A stretch of 64,000 bases of DNA from Diphasiastrum complanatum (Eukaryota > Streptophyta > Lycopodiopsida > Lycopodiales > Lycopodiaceae). Below, one piece after another: positions 34,064 through 44,117 of this stretch. The stretch lies in assembly GCA_029204225.1 (NCBI GenBank), contig CM055095.1, positions 58,116,865-58,180,864 of the forward strand. The letters are read 5' to 3'. Positions within the stretch are counted from its first letter, which is position 1. The number at the start of each line of letters is the position of its first letter. Below the pieces are notes generated by a model. It was given only the letters and a program-made list of their open reading frames with translations, did not search any database and was not told the origin of the DNA. Position numbers and translations under genes: made by a program.

Positions 34064-35013
34064 ACCTTGCCGAGCCAGGTGAAGAAGAAAAGATCGTATA
34101 CATGGGAGAGCAATTAACACCCACACAATTCAAAAGTCCACGATCATTTTTGGTGGAGTACAAGGATTGTTTTGCCTGGAATTATAGTGATCTGAAGGAC
34201 ATTCCACCAACAGTAGTCCAACACACCATACCCTTGGTGGATGGAGCAGTTTGCAAGGTGAGTCATTACTACCGCTGCAACCCAAACTACACGGAGCTGA
34301 TTAAGTAGGAATTGCAAGAATTGCAAAAGCTGTTAGACGCAGGTTTTCATCTACGAAATCGAGCACACTGAATGGGTATTGACGATAGTTATAGTACCCA
34401 GAAAAAATGGCAAAATGCGGATCTGTGTGAATATGAAGATGCTAAACGCAGTCATCAAAAAGGATAATTTTCCTTTGCCCTTTACGGAAAGTGTCTTGAC
34501 AGAGTAGCTGGGGCTGAAGCCCACAATTTTTTGGATGGCTTCAGTGGTTACAACCAAGTGAAGATAGCACCCCAAGACCAGCATAAGACAACATTCGTCA
34601 CGGAATGGGGAACCTATGCCTATAAGGTGATGCCATATGTCCCAAGTACTTTTCAGCGAGTCATGCAGGCGGCATTCAAAGAGCATTTGCAGAAATTTTT
34701 GGAAATATTCTTGGATGATCTGTGCGTGCATGGACCAGACTCCGAACACTTATCCAATCTAGAGAAGGTTCTACAAAAATGCTGCGAATTCTAGATCTCC
34801 TTGAATCCAGAAAAATGTCAATTTTGGGTTACACATGGCTTGATTCTCGGCCATATAGTATCTAGACATGGAATCATCACAAACCTATCGAAAATCAGGG
34901 CCATTGTTGATCTACCACCGCCAGGAACGATCCGCAAGGTCTACATCTTTATGGGTCATGCTAACTATTACAGGATCATTCTAGATTTTGCGGAGTTAGC
35001 ACGGTCAATTTAG
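34060..35013 (+). pseudogene. G1 reverse transcriptase (Ty3/Gypsy)
   Basis: Starts MNLAEPGEEEKIVYMGEQL, then FAWNYSDLKDIPPTVVQHTI, a typical Gypsy RT lead-in. A TAG at 34306 stands where G2 has CAG. After frameshifts the palm domain follows: DGFSGYNQVKIAPQDQHKTT and the catalytic FLDDLCVHG (near 34713-34735). Another TAG at 34792, then FWVTHGLILGHIVSRHGI and the thumb. It lacks part of the conserved FGLCNAP segment. Confidence 0.85.
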
Positions 35014-35033
35014 AAGCTCACAACGGATCCACA

Positions 35034-35537
35034 TTGGAACGAGAAAGCCCTAAAGGCTTTCCAAAATTTAAGGATGCATTGGTTTCAGCACCAATTTTAT
35101 GGCCACCCAATTGGTCCATTGAGTTTCATGTGCATACGGACGCATCGAAGTATGTAGTTGGAGCAATCTTTACCCAGCCAAAAGAACACAAAAAGGATTT
35201 TCTGATCCGATTTGCAAGCCGACAGCTCAGTGATACAAAAATGAATTATTCAACCACAGAGCGAGAAGCATTGGCAATGATATATGCGGTTAAGAAGTTT
35301 TGGCACTACCTGATAACCACACGCTTTGCTTTTTATACGGACCATCAACCCTTGCTCTATCTCGTTAACAAAACCTTCAACACAGGGAGAATCACTCGAT
35401 GGCTACTTCTGTTGTTAGAGTTTGATTTTTGGATAGTAGTTCGCAAGGGAAAACAACACTACATCACAGATCATGTGTCGTGTATCAAAGGGAAGGAGGT
35501 TGAGTTTCTAGGTTCAAATCAAAACCAATTTTTTTGA
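35034..35537 (+). pseudogene. G1 RNase H
   Basis: FHVHTDASKYVVGAIFTQ carries the first catalytic Asp; then RFASRQLSDTKMNYSTTERE with the catalytic Glu, and FYTDHQPLLYLVNKTFNTGR with the third acidic site. It ends DHVSCIKGKEVE, just where the linker to integrase should start, and runs into unrelated sequence before a TGA. Integrase is not present downstream. Confidence 0.88.
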
Positions 35538-37010
35538 TTGTTTTGTAGAAATCTTTCAATAAGTTTTTGTGAATCAAGATCAAGGGGATCTCGCCACTTG
35601 TGTCTTTGTGAACATCAAGTGAGTTGCTAGTGAGGCAAATTTTGGAAGTGGATTCCTTCTTTGGGTTTCAACAACTGTGCGGACGAAAGGGGACCACAAT
35701 TGGCTGCGCGTTGTGGATTGCGAGTGGATTGGGTTGAACACCGGGTGCATATTTCCAAGAAAACCTGCTGTGTACCATCTTTACAACCTCTCTATATTAA
35801 CAAATGACATTGTAGATAAGCGTTGGTAGGTCCGGTACAAGGGGAATTTGGTCCACGATGGTTGACGTCTTAAAATCTTTGTTTGGATTGAAGTAGTACT
35901 CTCCAAAGCATAGATCCCATTGAGTATCCACTTTGGTAGCTATCAATAGCGTCTTTACATTGTAGTAGGCTTCTAGTATGATGGGATCTGGAGAATTAGC
36001 TGCGTCAGTCAGAAGCGGTTAAGGGCCCTTTGGAAATCTATGGCCATGCTCCAACCCTTCTCTGTCTTTATTTCTGGCGAATTATAGGCCTTGAAGTTTG
36101 GAGTTTTCAGCATTGACCAAGATATCCTTCTGGGCATGGGGTGGTACGATGCATCTGCCCGTAATTCTGTCGGTACTGTCAGATATTCTTTAATTAACTC
36201 TGGCTTGCGCAGAAGTGTCGCCTTCCTCCACTCTAGTTGGGGATGCACATGACAGGATATTGGCCGACTTTTTCTTGAGGAGCTTCTCAAGCTTTCCGGG
36301 TAAGGTATACCGCCTCTGGTCGTGATATCCAAATATTTCTCAATAAAGAGTGCCGATTGTTTTGAATCAGGAACGAAGAAAACTTTATTGTATCAATGTT
36401 TATGCACCACCACAGAATCAAGAAGGTTGTCGCCTGGGTGTGGAGGAATGGTGGAAGTTGATGGAGGATCAAATTTGGGGGGTGAAGAGGCGGTGGGTGG
36501 TGAAAAAGCACAAGGAGGAGACTGACACGAGGTGGTGAAGTTGCGTGAGATGGTGAGGTGGCGCGAGGAGTTCCTAACTCAAGAGGAGGCATATTAGGGT
36601 TGATCTGAAGGGAGGTGGTGTCTTCGGCCTGTGAAGCATACTGAAGACACTAGTCGAAGGTACGGTCTTCGCCAGTTTGGAGGTCAAAGTGTGGAAAGGA
36701 GAGCTAGAGCTCCCGATAGTCGAAGGTGGAGGCGGATTCGATGAACGGAAAGTCAAAAATCTGGCACGGATGCCTAATGGATGGATCTTGGACAATGACA
36801 TTGTAATGTGCCAAGGTCGCGTTATAGTAGATGATGAGAGTGGCGGGGTGGTATTGATGGCAGTCATGATAGAGGGCTCTAAACTCGTTATAGGCGAGGC
36901 AGAGAGTGTCAGGGAGGGTGGCGATGGTGGTGTGGCAATGCTTAATGTGCTCTGCGAGTGTGTTCTGCTCCTGTGAGCTGGTACTCTGGCACGTACCTTA
37001 CTTGTTGATG
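35538..37010 (-). mobile_element. G3 left part: 3' region of a minus-strand Gypsy
   Basis: This block lies between the end of G1 and the 5' LTR of G2. On the minus strand it encodes P/S/T-rich sequence (36970-36580) and then a degraded protein homologous to the accessory ORF of G2 (36332-35770). The minus-strand Gypsy RT at 49997-50815 could be the other half of the same element, with G2 inserted between. No LTR of G3 is visible. Positions 35538-35770 hold nothing I recognise. Confidence 0.6.
35770..36332 (-). pseudogene. G3 copy of the Gypsy accessory protein, C-terminal part
   Basis: Minus-strand translation gives HPQLEWRKATLLRKPELIKE, AYNSPEIKTEKGWSMAIDFQ, RAL, and, after a TGA at 36009 and a frameshift, KVDTQWDLCFGEYYFNPNKD with VDQIP. 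The matching parts of the G2 protein (48840-49340) read QPQLEWRQQLSERDPAAIRA, PSQYGWTTDVDARRAL, KTKWDDFLPAIFFDPNK and VEDQLP. Order and spacing agree, so the two are homologues that have diverged strongly. Function unknown. Confidence 0.72.
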
Positions 37011-37835
37011 TGTTGGGGGTATTCCCAACAAAGTGTAAATAAATAAAATCATCCAATAAAATGTGTTGCGAGGGCATGGCATCCTGCGTGTATAAGCCCA
37101 TGGCCCAATGAGCACGCAAATAAAGTTGTAAATAAAATAAACATGACTTGGGCCTTGGAATTAAAATAAAACTAGAGGCCTAATATCATTTTTGAACTTA
37201 GAGATCACTTTTTAGAGTTGGGTCCAAATTGGAACTCACATGAATCTTGTGATTTCTAATGTAGTTTTTGTGGACCCTTGGATCAAGTTGGGTCCAAGAT
37301 GAATGGATAAGATCATTGTGAATAGTAGCCAATAGGATTGAGGGGCAAGGGCCTTCCCCATTTTATAAAAAGGCACCATTTGTACACTATTTCCATGCTT
37401 AATGAGAAGGAGGAAATTCTACCATTTTTGGAAGAGAAGCATCCTCATTTGCTATTCACTACTTGCTAATGCTCTTGATTGTGTTTCCCATTGTTTTCTA
37501 TTTCCATGTTTATTGTTTGCCATAGTGAATGCTTTTCCATTAGCAAGCATGAGGAGCATTTGAGCTAACCTCCACCCTCACTCTCTATCTCTCTCTCTTT
37601 CTCTCTTCTCTTCTCAACCTCTTCTTTTCTATCCCTTCCCTTCACCCAAATCATGATGAATGTTAGTGTAGAGGAGTAGAGTTAAAGGAGAATAGTGTTA
37701 GTGGTGATTAGAGTTAAGGGAGAAAGTAGGGAATTAACTAAAAGTAGCATCTATGCATAGTTAGGTACCTATCCAGTGATCTAACTCTTGTTGGCAGGCG
37801 GGAGGGCTATACTACGCGAGATCTTTGACCCTACA
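37011..37835 (+). repeat. G2 5' LTR (825 bp)
   Basis: Begins TGTTGGGGGTATTCCCAAC, itself a short inverted repeat (GTTGGG and CCCAAC), and ends GACCCTACA. The first 425 bases recur at 49573 with few differences. The TATA-like box TTTATAAAAAGG lies near 37363-37374, so the U3/R boundary is near 37400. Confidence 0.92.
37362..37374 (+). promoter_or_regulatory. TATA-like box in G2 5' LTR
   Basis: TTTTATAAAAAGG in the same context as the 3' LTR copy (near 49923) and as G1 (ATAAAAAGG near 29182). Conservation across two Gypsy families supports a promoter role. Confidence 0.6.
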
Positions 37836-37836
37836 G

Positions 37837-37854
37837 TGGCGCCGTTGCCGGAGA
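37837..37854 (+). other. G2 primer binding site (tRNA-Asp type)
   Basis: TGGCGCCGTTGCCGGAGA one base after the LTR end, close to the common Gypsy primer site of plants. Confidence 0.88.
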
Positions 37855-38202
37855 TAGATTTTCACTAACTAGTTTAGCTACATTTTAGCTATTTTCTTGC
37901 TTTTTAGAGTAGTTTTAGGTAGATTTTTGGGTGTTTAGAGTTAGTTTTCTATTTTTTTATGTTTGGACTATTCACAGCTAGCGGAGGAGGTGTGAGAGGA
38001 TAGAGGAGGCCTTGAACAGCCTTTAAGGGCTTGAAACTTAAACCAACTAGCCAAAAAACCCAAAAAAAACACACCAATCTGTATTTTGGAAGGAAAAAGA
38101 GCTTAAAATCTCATCAGAATTTTATATCTCCAGAATCAGTGAGAATTAACCCTTGCATGACTAGCAGCAGCTCCAGGGTACTGTCCCAGACCTGCATAGA
38201 AG

Positions 38203-38945
38203 CCTGCGAGAGTTAGTTCCAAGCAAATTGTAAAAATCAGAGAAAAATCATAAAAAAAATTCAAAAATCCCTTGAAAAATTCCAAAAAAAAATTCAAATC
38301 TTCATAAGAACTCTCGCAAAGCCCTCTGAAGTTCCATCTCAGTGAGACCAGGACACATAGAAGCTTGCGAGAAGCTTGCGTCTAAGTGCCTGTGCGAGAC
38401 TTCCCAGTGAAAAAAAGAAGGAAAAGTACCAGTGAACCCTCGTAGACAACAAAATTTTCAGTTCCAGTGGTCAAGAACTCTCGCAGAGGATTCTGAAGTT
38501 CCATCTCAGTGAGACCAGGACACAGAAGAGCTTGTGAGAGTTAGTCTGATTCCAGTGAGCAGAAAATTGGATTTAAGTGCAAAAAAATCACTAAAAAGAG
38601 AAGATCCACCAAATCCTTCCAATAAGAACTGTCGCAGACCCTCTCAATTGATTCAGAATGGCAATTTACATCAGTGATGAAGCTCGCGAGAGTTAGTGTG
38701 AAGATCTGGTGAAGATCAAGCCAAAAAAGTGGTTTTGAACCCTCGTAGATAGTGAAATTTTCACTTCTTGCGAGAGTTAACTCTCGCAAAGATTTCTATA
38801 GTGAGATCTCACCCAGATCCAGTTACTATGAACCTTGCGAGAGTTACTTCCCATAGATCTGAAAGATATCAAGTTTTTTACCTACAAAAACAGCTAAAGA
38901 ACCTTGCACAGCCAACCCTCGCACAAGATAACCCTCGCAGACAAG
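38203..38945 (+). repeat. G2 leader array of TTGCGAGAGTT motifs
   Basis: Ten or more copies of TTGCGAGAGTT, or its complement AACTCTCGCAA, or the variant AACCCTCGCAGA, lie between primer site and gag: near 38203, 38309, 38364, 38434, 38475, 38530, 38632, 38683, 38740, 38768-38789, 38833, 38914 and 38929. At 38768-38789 two copies meet head to head in a perfect 22-bp palindrome. The phrase TCAGTGAGACCAGGACACA also occurs twice (near 38340 and 38506). Confidence 0.8.
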
Positions 38946-39256
38946 ATCAGTGGAAAGATCTACATCAGATCCAGCTAGTGTCAAAATCTCAGGTCAATCA
39001 GTGCAAGGAGTAAAAATTTATTAAGGAAAAACCACCGTAAAAGGCCTAAAATTAACTTCTGTCCGATCAGATCGATCAGACTCCTTGAAGATCCAGACTG
39101 CATCCTACTGTATAAGCAAGATCCAATCACTTTGAAACCCACCATTGGATGAATCTGAGATCGGGACGATCAATAGCACGAAGGATAGCAAATCAGGCAC
39201 CACACCTTCCCAGATTAGCAGCTGTGCAATAAGAGCCAGAACCGGAACCAGCATCA

Positions 39257-40327
39257 ATGGATCCAATGGGCCAACCCATACCTATCGCTCCCTTGCAAGC
39301 AGTCCGGAGAGCACCACAGATGGAGATGCCCAAATACGACGGATCATCAGATCCCATCCGATTCCTCCAGATCTACGAGCAAGCTTGTGAAATCTACGGC
39401 GAACGGACACATGCAGAGAAGCTGATGCTATTCCCTATGTCCTTATTAGCAGTGGCTCAAGATTGGTTTTTCAATCTGTCAGAGGAAGACAAATCCACCT
39501 AGGAAGCGGTTAAAGAGGATCTCATTACGCGCTTTAAACGAAGAAAGTTCCTGGAAGACCCGTTTCTCCTGCTGAGCAAAGTCAAGATGGGGAAACGAGA
39601 AAGGGTCCTGGACTATATTGAACAGGTCAAACATCTACGATCCGAGTGCAGTGCAGCCCTGACTCCCGATCATGCGGTGATCATGTGGTTCCTAGCCGGA
39701 TTACCACGAAGCATCAGAAGAGAACTGAAATGACGAGAGCAGTACGCTACTCTGCAAGAAGCTATGGAAGATGCCATCAGAAAAAATGATGAGAGATCTG
39801 ACGACGAATATCCTTTCCCCCACACTCCTACTCTCTCGATCACATCATCGTCATCAAACGCATCCACTCTATCCTCAAAACTACTGCTGGAGCAAATGAC
39901 AAAATTACACAAACAGCAGATGGAGCAACTTACGGCGTAGTTTGACCAAAAATTGAAAGCCTTACAAGGAACTGTAGCAGTAACTCCACATCAACCGGGA
40001 CCAAACCAGCTGCAGTATCCTCGACGGGAGATTGTATGGTATTCAGTATGCACGCAAAATCATACAACGAACGAGTGTCTAGTCCTAAAGCAAAATCTAA
40101 GACTGACACATAGGTTCTGCCATCTGTGCAATGCAACATCGCACGATATGGCATTTTGCCCGTTTAACCCCCGGATTGTTCAACAGAAGAGAAGTCCTTA
40201 CCAGACTTCCTATCCTTATCATCAAGGGGCACCCAACGTTGCACCAAGGTACGGCACACCAAATCAACCACAGCGTATGGCCTTACCTGCTCTACCAGGG
40301 CCAACCAATAACAAGTGGCCCATGTAA
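39257..40327 (+). pseudogene. G2 gag with three stops
   Basis: ATG at 39257 opens MDPMGQPIPIAPLQAVRRAP, then MPKYDGSSDPIRFLQIYEQA and LLAVAQDWFFNLS (Retrotrans_gag), YIEQVKHLRSECSAAL, and after an S/T-rich stretch a Q/K-rich coil. Stops lie at about 39500 (TAG), 39732 (TGA) and 39939 (TAG) without frame change. They fit C-to-T or G-to-A transitions when compared with G1. The first zinc module is degraded (CTQNHTTNEC and CHLCNATSHDMAFC). Confidence 0.85.
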
Positions 40328-40980
40328 ACCTAACAGCAGCAGAACTAGATATGCAAATGCCACCTCAACCTGAGCAGCAGCAATGGTACGGACCAGATGA
40401 ACCATTTATGGATCCTGCCATAAATGAATATGTTTCGGCCTATGCAGCTCAAACTCAGAGCCAAGGCGAAAGAAATTACGGCTACTATGCATGCGGCGAA
40501 GGACATAGAATAGCAGAATGTCCCTACAAGGGACAATATACAACCTCCTGTCGAGAATGCGGTTATGGACACTGTTACAAGAATTGTCCATTTAAACCTG
40601 GAACCAGTGCACCTCTTAATCTCATTGCCATATAGCAACCAGCAGTTCCAGCGGGGATGCCATCGGAAGGTCAAAAATTCCATGCTCCTGTGTTAGCTGT
40701 TACACAAGCACAGAAGAGGAAGGAAGTGGCTCCCTCACCACCACCATCGGTCACTAACGACCAACCCTCAACTTCAACGCCATATCCAAATGTGAGAAAA
40801 GAGAGAAGACAGTACCAGAAAATAAGACACTGGGTACAGAATGCACAAGTAGAGAAAAAAGAGCAAGAAAGAGACCATCCCACGGAACCTCCAGGCAGCG
40901 TCGAACGGGAACCGCAAACGGGCTCACCACTGCGCACTGATCAGAATGATCAGTTGCATCAACATGAACCACCTTTTCAC
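40315..40980 (+). pseudogene. G2 second zinc-knuckle module and linker
   Basis: ACGEGHRIAECPYKGQYTTS and CRECGYGHCYKNCP (near 40490-40595) match the second module of G1; the first Cys of its leading knuckle is Tyr here. A TAG follows at 40635, then the same P/S-rich linker as G1 (KRKEVAPSPPPSVTNDQPS) up to HQHEPPFHMG, where the inversion begins. Confidence 0.82.
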
Positions 40981-41108
40981 ATGGGTTGATGGTCCGTATA
41001 AAAAGCAAAATGTGTGGCCATCAAGTAATGTCAAAATTTCTTAATCGCATAGATCATTGCCAGTGCTTCCCGCTCTGTGGTTGAATAGTTCATTTTGGTA
41101 TCACTGAG

Positions 41109-42281
41109 CTATCGGCTTGCAAACCGAATTGGAAAATCCTTTTTGTGTTCACCTGGCTGGGTTAAGACTGCTCCAACTGCATACTTTGATGTGTCTGTAT
41201 GCACGTGAAACTCAATGGACCAATTGGGTGGCCGTAAGATTGGTGCCAAAACCAATGTATCCTTAAGCTTTTGGAAAGCTTTTAGGGCTTCCTCATTCCA
41301 ATGTGGATCCGTTGTGAGTTTGTAGATTGGTCTGTCTAACTCCGCAAAATCAAGAATGAAGATTCTATAATAGTTAGAATTACCCATGAAAATGTAGACC
41401 TCGCGGATCATCCACGGTGGTGGTAGATCAATAATGATATGATCTTTGATAGATCTGTGGCGATCCCGTGTCTTTACACTATATGGCCGAGTATCAAGCC
41501 ATGTGTCACCCAGAATTGACATTTTTTTGGATTCAGGGAGATTTGGTAGTCGCGGGATTTTTGTAACCCCTTCTTCAAATTGGATAAGTGTTCTGAATCT
41601 GGTCCATGCATGCACAAATCGTCCAAGAAAATTTCCAGAAATTTTTGCAAATAATCTTTGAATGCCGCCTGCATGACTCGCTGGAAAGTGCTTGGGGCAT
41701 TGCAAATTCCGAATGGCATCACTTTATACGCATAGGTTCTCCATTTTGTGGCAAATGTTGTCTTGTGCTGGTCATGGGGGGCTAATTTCACTTGGTTGTA
41801 GCCGTTGAAGCCATCCAGAAAACTGTAGGCTTCGACGCCAGCTACCCTGTCGAGGACACTTTTCGTAAATGGTAAAGGAAGATAGTCCTTTTTGGTGACT
41901 GCATTTAGCGCCTTCAGATTCACACAGATCCACATTTTGCCATTCTTCTTGGGTACTATAACTATCAGCGATAACCATTCCGTGTGCTCGATCTCATAAA
42001 TGAAATCTGCGTCCATCAGCTTTTGCAACTCCTGCTTGATTAGTTTTGTATAGTTCAAGTTGCAGCGGTAGTAACGGCTCACCTTGGGGACTGCTCCGTC
42101 CACCAAAGGTATGGTATGTTGGACTACTGTTGGTGGAATGCCCTTTAGAGTCACTATAGCTCCAGACAAAACAGTCTTTATATTCCATCAACAAGGATCG
42201 TAGTCTCTTGAACTGCGTGGGTGTTAACTGCTCTCCCACATGCACTATCTTTACTTCTTCTCCTGGCTCTGCAAGATTCAT
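41109..42281 (-). pseudogene. G2 reverse transcriptase and RNase H start, in inverted block
   Basis: Minus strand: MNLAEPGEEVKIVHVGEQLT, a frameshift, then IPPTVVQHTIPLVDGAVPKV, IYEIEHTEWLSLIVIVPKKN, DGFNGYNQVKLAPHDQHKTT, VMPFGICNAPSTFQRVMQAA and the catalytic FLDDLCMHG. After another frameshift come the thumb and the RNase H start FHVHTDTSKYAVGAVLTQ, FPIRFASR. RNase H is then cut by the left inversion junction and continues at 43811 on plus. Confidence 0.88.
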
Positions 42282-42344
42282 TGGCTGTGTTCGCGCGGGT
42301 CCCTCGAAGACTTGTTCTACTGGTGCCTAACTTTGATCAGGTTC

Positions 42345-43800
42345 TCATTGGGCTTGTAGCATCATGATTACCACATCGTCCAAAGTATAATTCGTGAAAG
42401 TATCAGGCATCTCGTGAATGGGAGCTCGTCGAGATTTCTCTTTCAGCATATTGATCTTGGCCTGACTGGTCATTTTTTGTTTTTCTGTCAACTGTATAGA
42501 AGATGACGCTGTGTCTGAGTCCAACTGGAGTGACTTCAAGGAATCCAACACCTTCTTTTTGCTCTTTTTTGTCATTTTGGTGGGTTCATCCTTGTTGTCT
42601 TTCTTCGAGACTGTTGTGACATTCGCCTCATGGTTGCGAATATCAACGTCTACTGTAGCTATCGCCTCTTCGGGTAGGTCACTCCATCGGATAACCTGGT
42701 TGTAGCATTGCTTCAACTGATTTTTCTTATTCACAGGTGCCTTGGGTGGATCGATCCTTGAGACTTTCGCCATAGCAAATTTTTGTGGTGGTTGAGTTGG
42801 TACCTTCTTGGTTCCGTAGCGATCTGGGTCCATGTGGTGTAGGACCTGTTCATTAGTTAGCTCAACCTCCTTATTATAAGTTAGAGCATGTTTCCAAGGG
42901 ACTAGATCATCGTCCACTGGGTTCTCAAAAGGCTCCGCTGACAGCCATGCTATGTTTATCATATTCATCCCAAATGTGATTGGTGTGTCCATAGTGTAAC
43001 ATTTGGGTGAAGATGTACTCGGTTCTGGATCTGATTCATATTGACATGCCTGGCAGTCAATAGTTGCTAATGCGTCTGTCCATCTCATGACATCTGTCTC
43101 TGAATGATAGTGACCTCCCTTGGCTGGCCTTGGGCAATCAATCGTATGATCTGTCGTGGATGATCCATCATCAGCCTTGGGTGCAATAGGTTTCAACCTT
43201 TACAGCCTGTTCTCTGTTCTCGAAGGTGAGATTCCCTGTACCCCAATTGTGTACTACTTGCGCAGTCCTCAACCATTGTCTTCCCAGTAAGACTCGGTAT
43301 GCAGATGGAGATTCAGATATATCCATGACTACAAAAGTAATCACAAACTGCATGCTTGCTATCTTGACGGAGATATCGGCAACTACACCTTTTGGTTTCA
43401 CACAGGATTGATCTGCTAGCTTGATGGCAAATCTTGCTGGCTTCAATCCTTGTAGATCCCATTTTTCATTTAAAGTAGTAGAGATCAGATTGACACCCGA
43501 TTCTCCATCTACCACTGCCACCTCGTCCTCGTATCTCTTGTGTTTGATGGGAAAAGTGATGTTGTGTTCCTCACTTTTCCATGCTGCTCCAATGTGGAGG
43601 ACGTTATTTGTTTCATCATAGCCCGCACAATATATGGGCTCAGGCGCTACTGGCTCCTCATCTGCTTTGGCCCATTCAGCTAGAAGGCTTTTCGCTTGTG
43701 GTGCAATCCGTAGTAGTTCCCCGAGTGGTAAACTAATATGGCTTGACAATAAAAGTGTGAGCCTTTCAATGTGTGGTTCCTCGGGATGCTGATACCCCAA
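42345..43800 (-). pseudogene. G2 protease and linker, in inverted block
   Basis: Minus strand: SLPLGELLRIAPQAKSLLAE, the active-site region VAVVDGESGVNLIS (near 43490), a body with ADQSCVKPKGVVADISVKIA and FVVMDISESPSAYRVLLGRQ, then the acidic tail (TPITFGMNMINIAWLS) and Lys-rich linker. Two overlapping open frames (43800-43171 and 43196-42345) show one frameshift near 43180. Less damaged than G1; it keeps Gln and Arg where G1 has stops. Confidence 0.85.
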
Positions 43801-43810
43801 CTACACACTT

Positions 43811-44117
43811 TGGAGTCTATCTCGTTAATAAAACTTGCAACACCGGAAGAATCACCATATGGCTACTTCTGTTGCTGGAGTTTGATTTTCGGATAGTAGT
43901 TCGCAAGGGAAAATAACACTACATGGCAGATCATGTGTCACGAATCAAGGAAAAGGAGATTGCCACCCAACCCGACGATGAGTTAGCAGATGCTGTCTCA
44001 TTTTACATGGACACGATACTAGAATGGGCTACTGACATTGTTGAATATCTTTGTGCATGGCCAACCATACAAATCATTACCAAAGGCGGAACAACGGAAA
44101 TTGATTTTGAAGGCTAG
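43811..44117 (+). pseudogene. G2 RNase H tail and integrase lead-in
   Basis: LVNKTCNTGRITIWLLLLLE continues RNase H, then a TAA near 43914, then MADHVSRIKEKEIATQPDDE, the usual bridge to integrase. The frame closes at 44115 and the protein continues in the next frame from about 44050. Confidence 0.75.

Larger units (their letters stand above)
28881..35537 (+). mobile_element. G1: Gypsy LTR retrotransposon, 3' part lost
   Basis: 5' LTR (28881-29632), tRNA primer site (29637-29654), a motif-rich leader, then gag, zinc knuckles, protease, RT and RNase H in Ty3/Gypsy order. Integrase and 3' LTR are absent: the coding match stops at about 35500, where unrelated and then G3 sequence starts. Numerous stops and frameshifts. 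Closely related to G2 in protein sequence. Confidence 0.9.
40984..43800 (-). other. Inverted segment of G2 (protease to RNase H)
   Basis: Sequence on both sides codes on plus, but this 2.8-kb block codes on minus. The left junction joins the linker (HEPPFH) to the reverse complement of mid RNase H (FYTDHQP region); the right junction joins the reverse complement of the protease lead-in (EEPHIERL) to the rest of RNase H (LVNKTCNTGRIT). Flipping the block restores the order seen in G1. The left junction shows a GGG/CCC overlap and the right junction about 30 bases of filler. Confidence 0.85.

Noticed and set aside
36574-37119. Minus-strand 181-residue frame
   Set aside because: It begins inside the G2 LTR and is P/S/T-rich; only its inner part can belong to the G3 accessory region.
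38203-38945. CRISPR-like spaced repeats in the G2 leader
   Set aside because: Short, variable, both-strand motifs with irregular spacing in a plant retroelement; no CRISPR structure or Cas genes.
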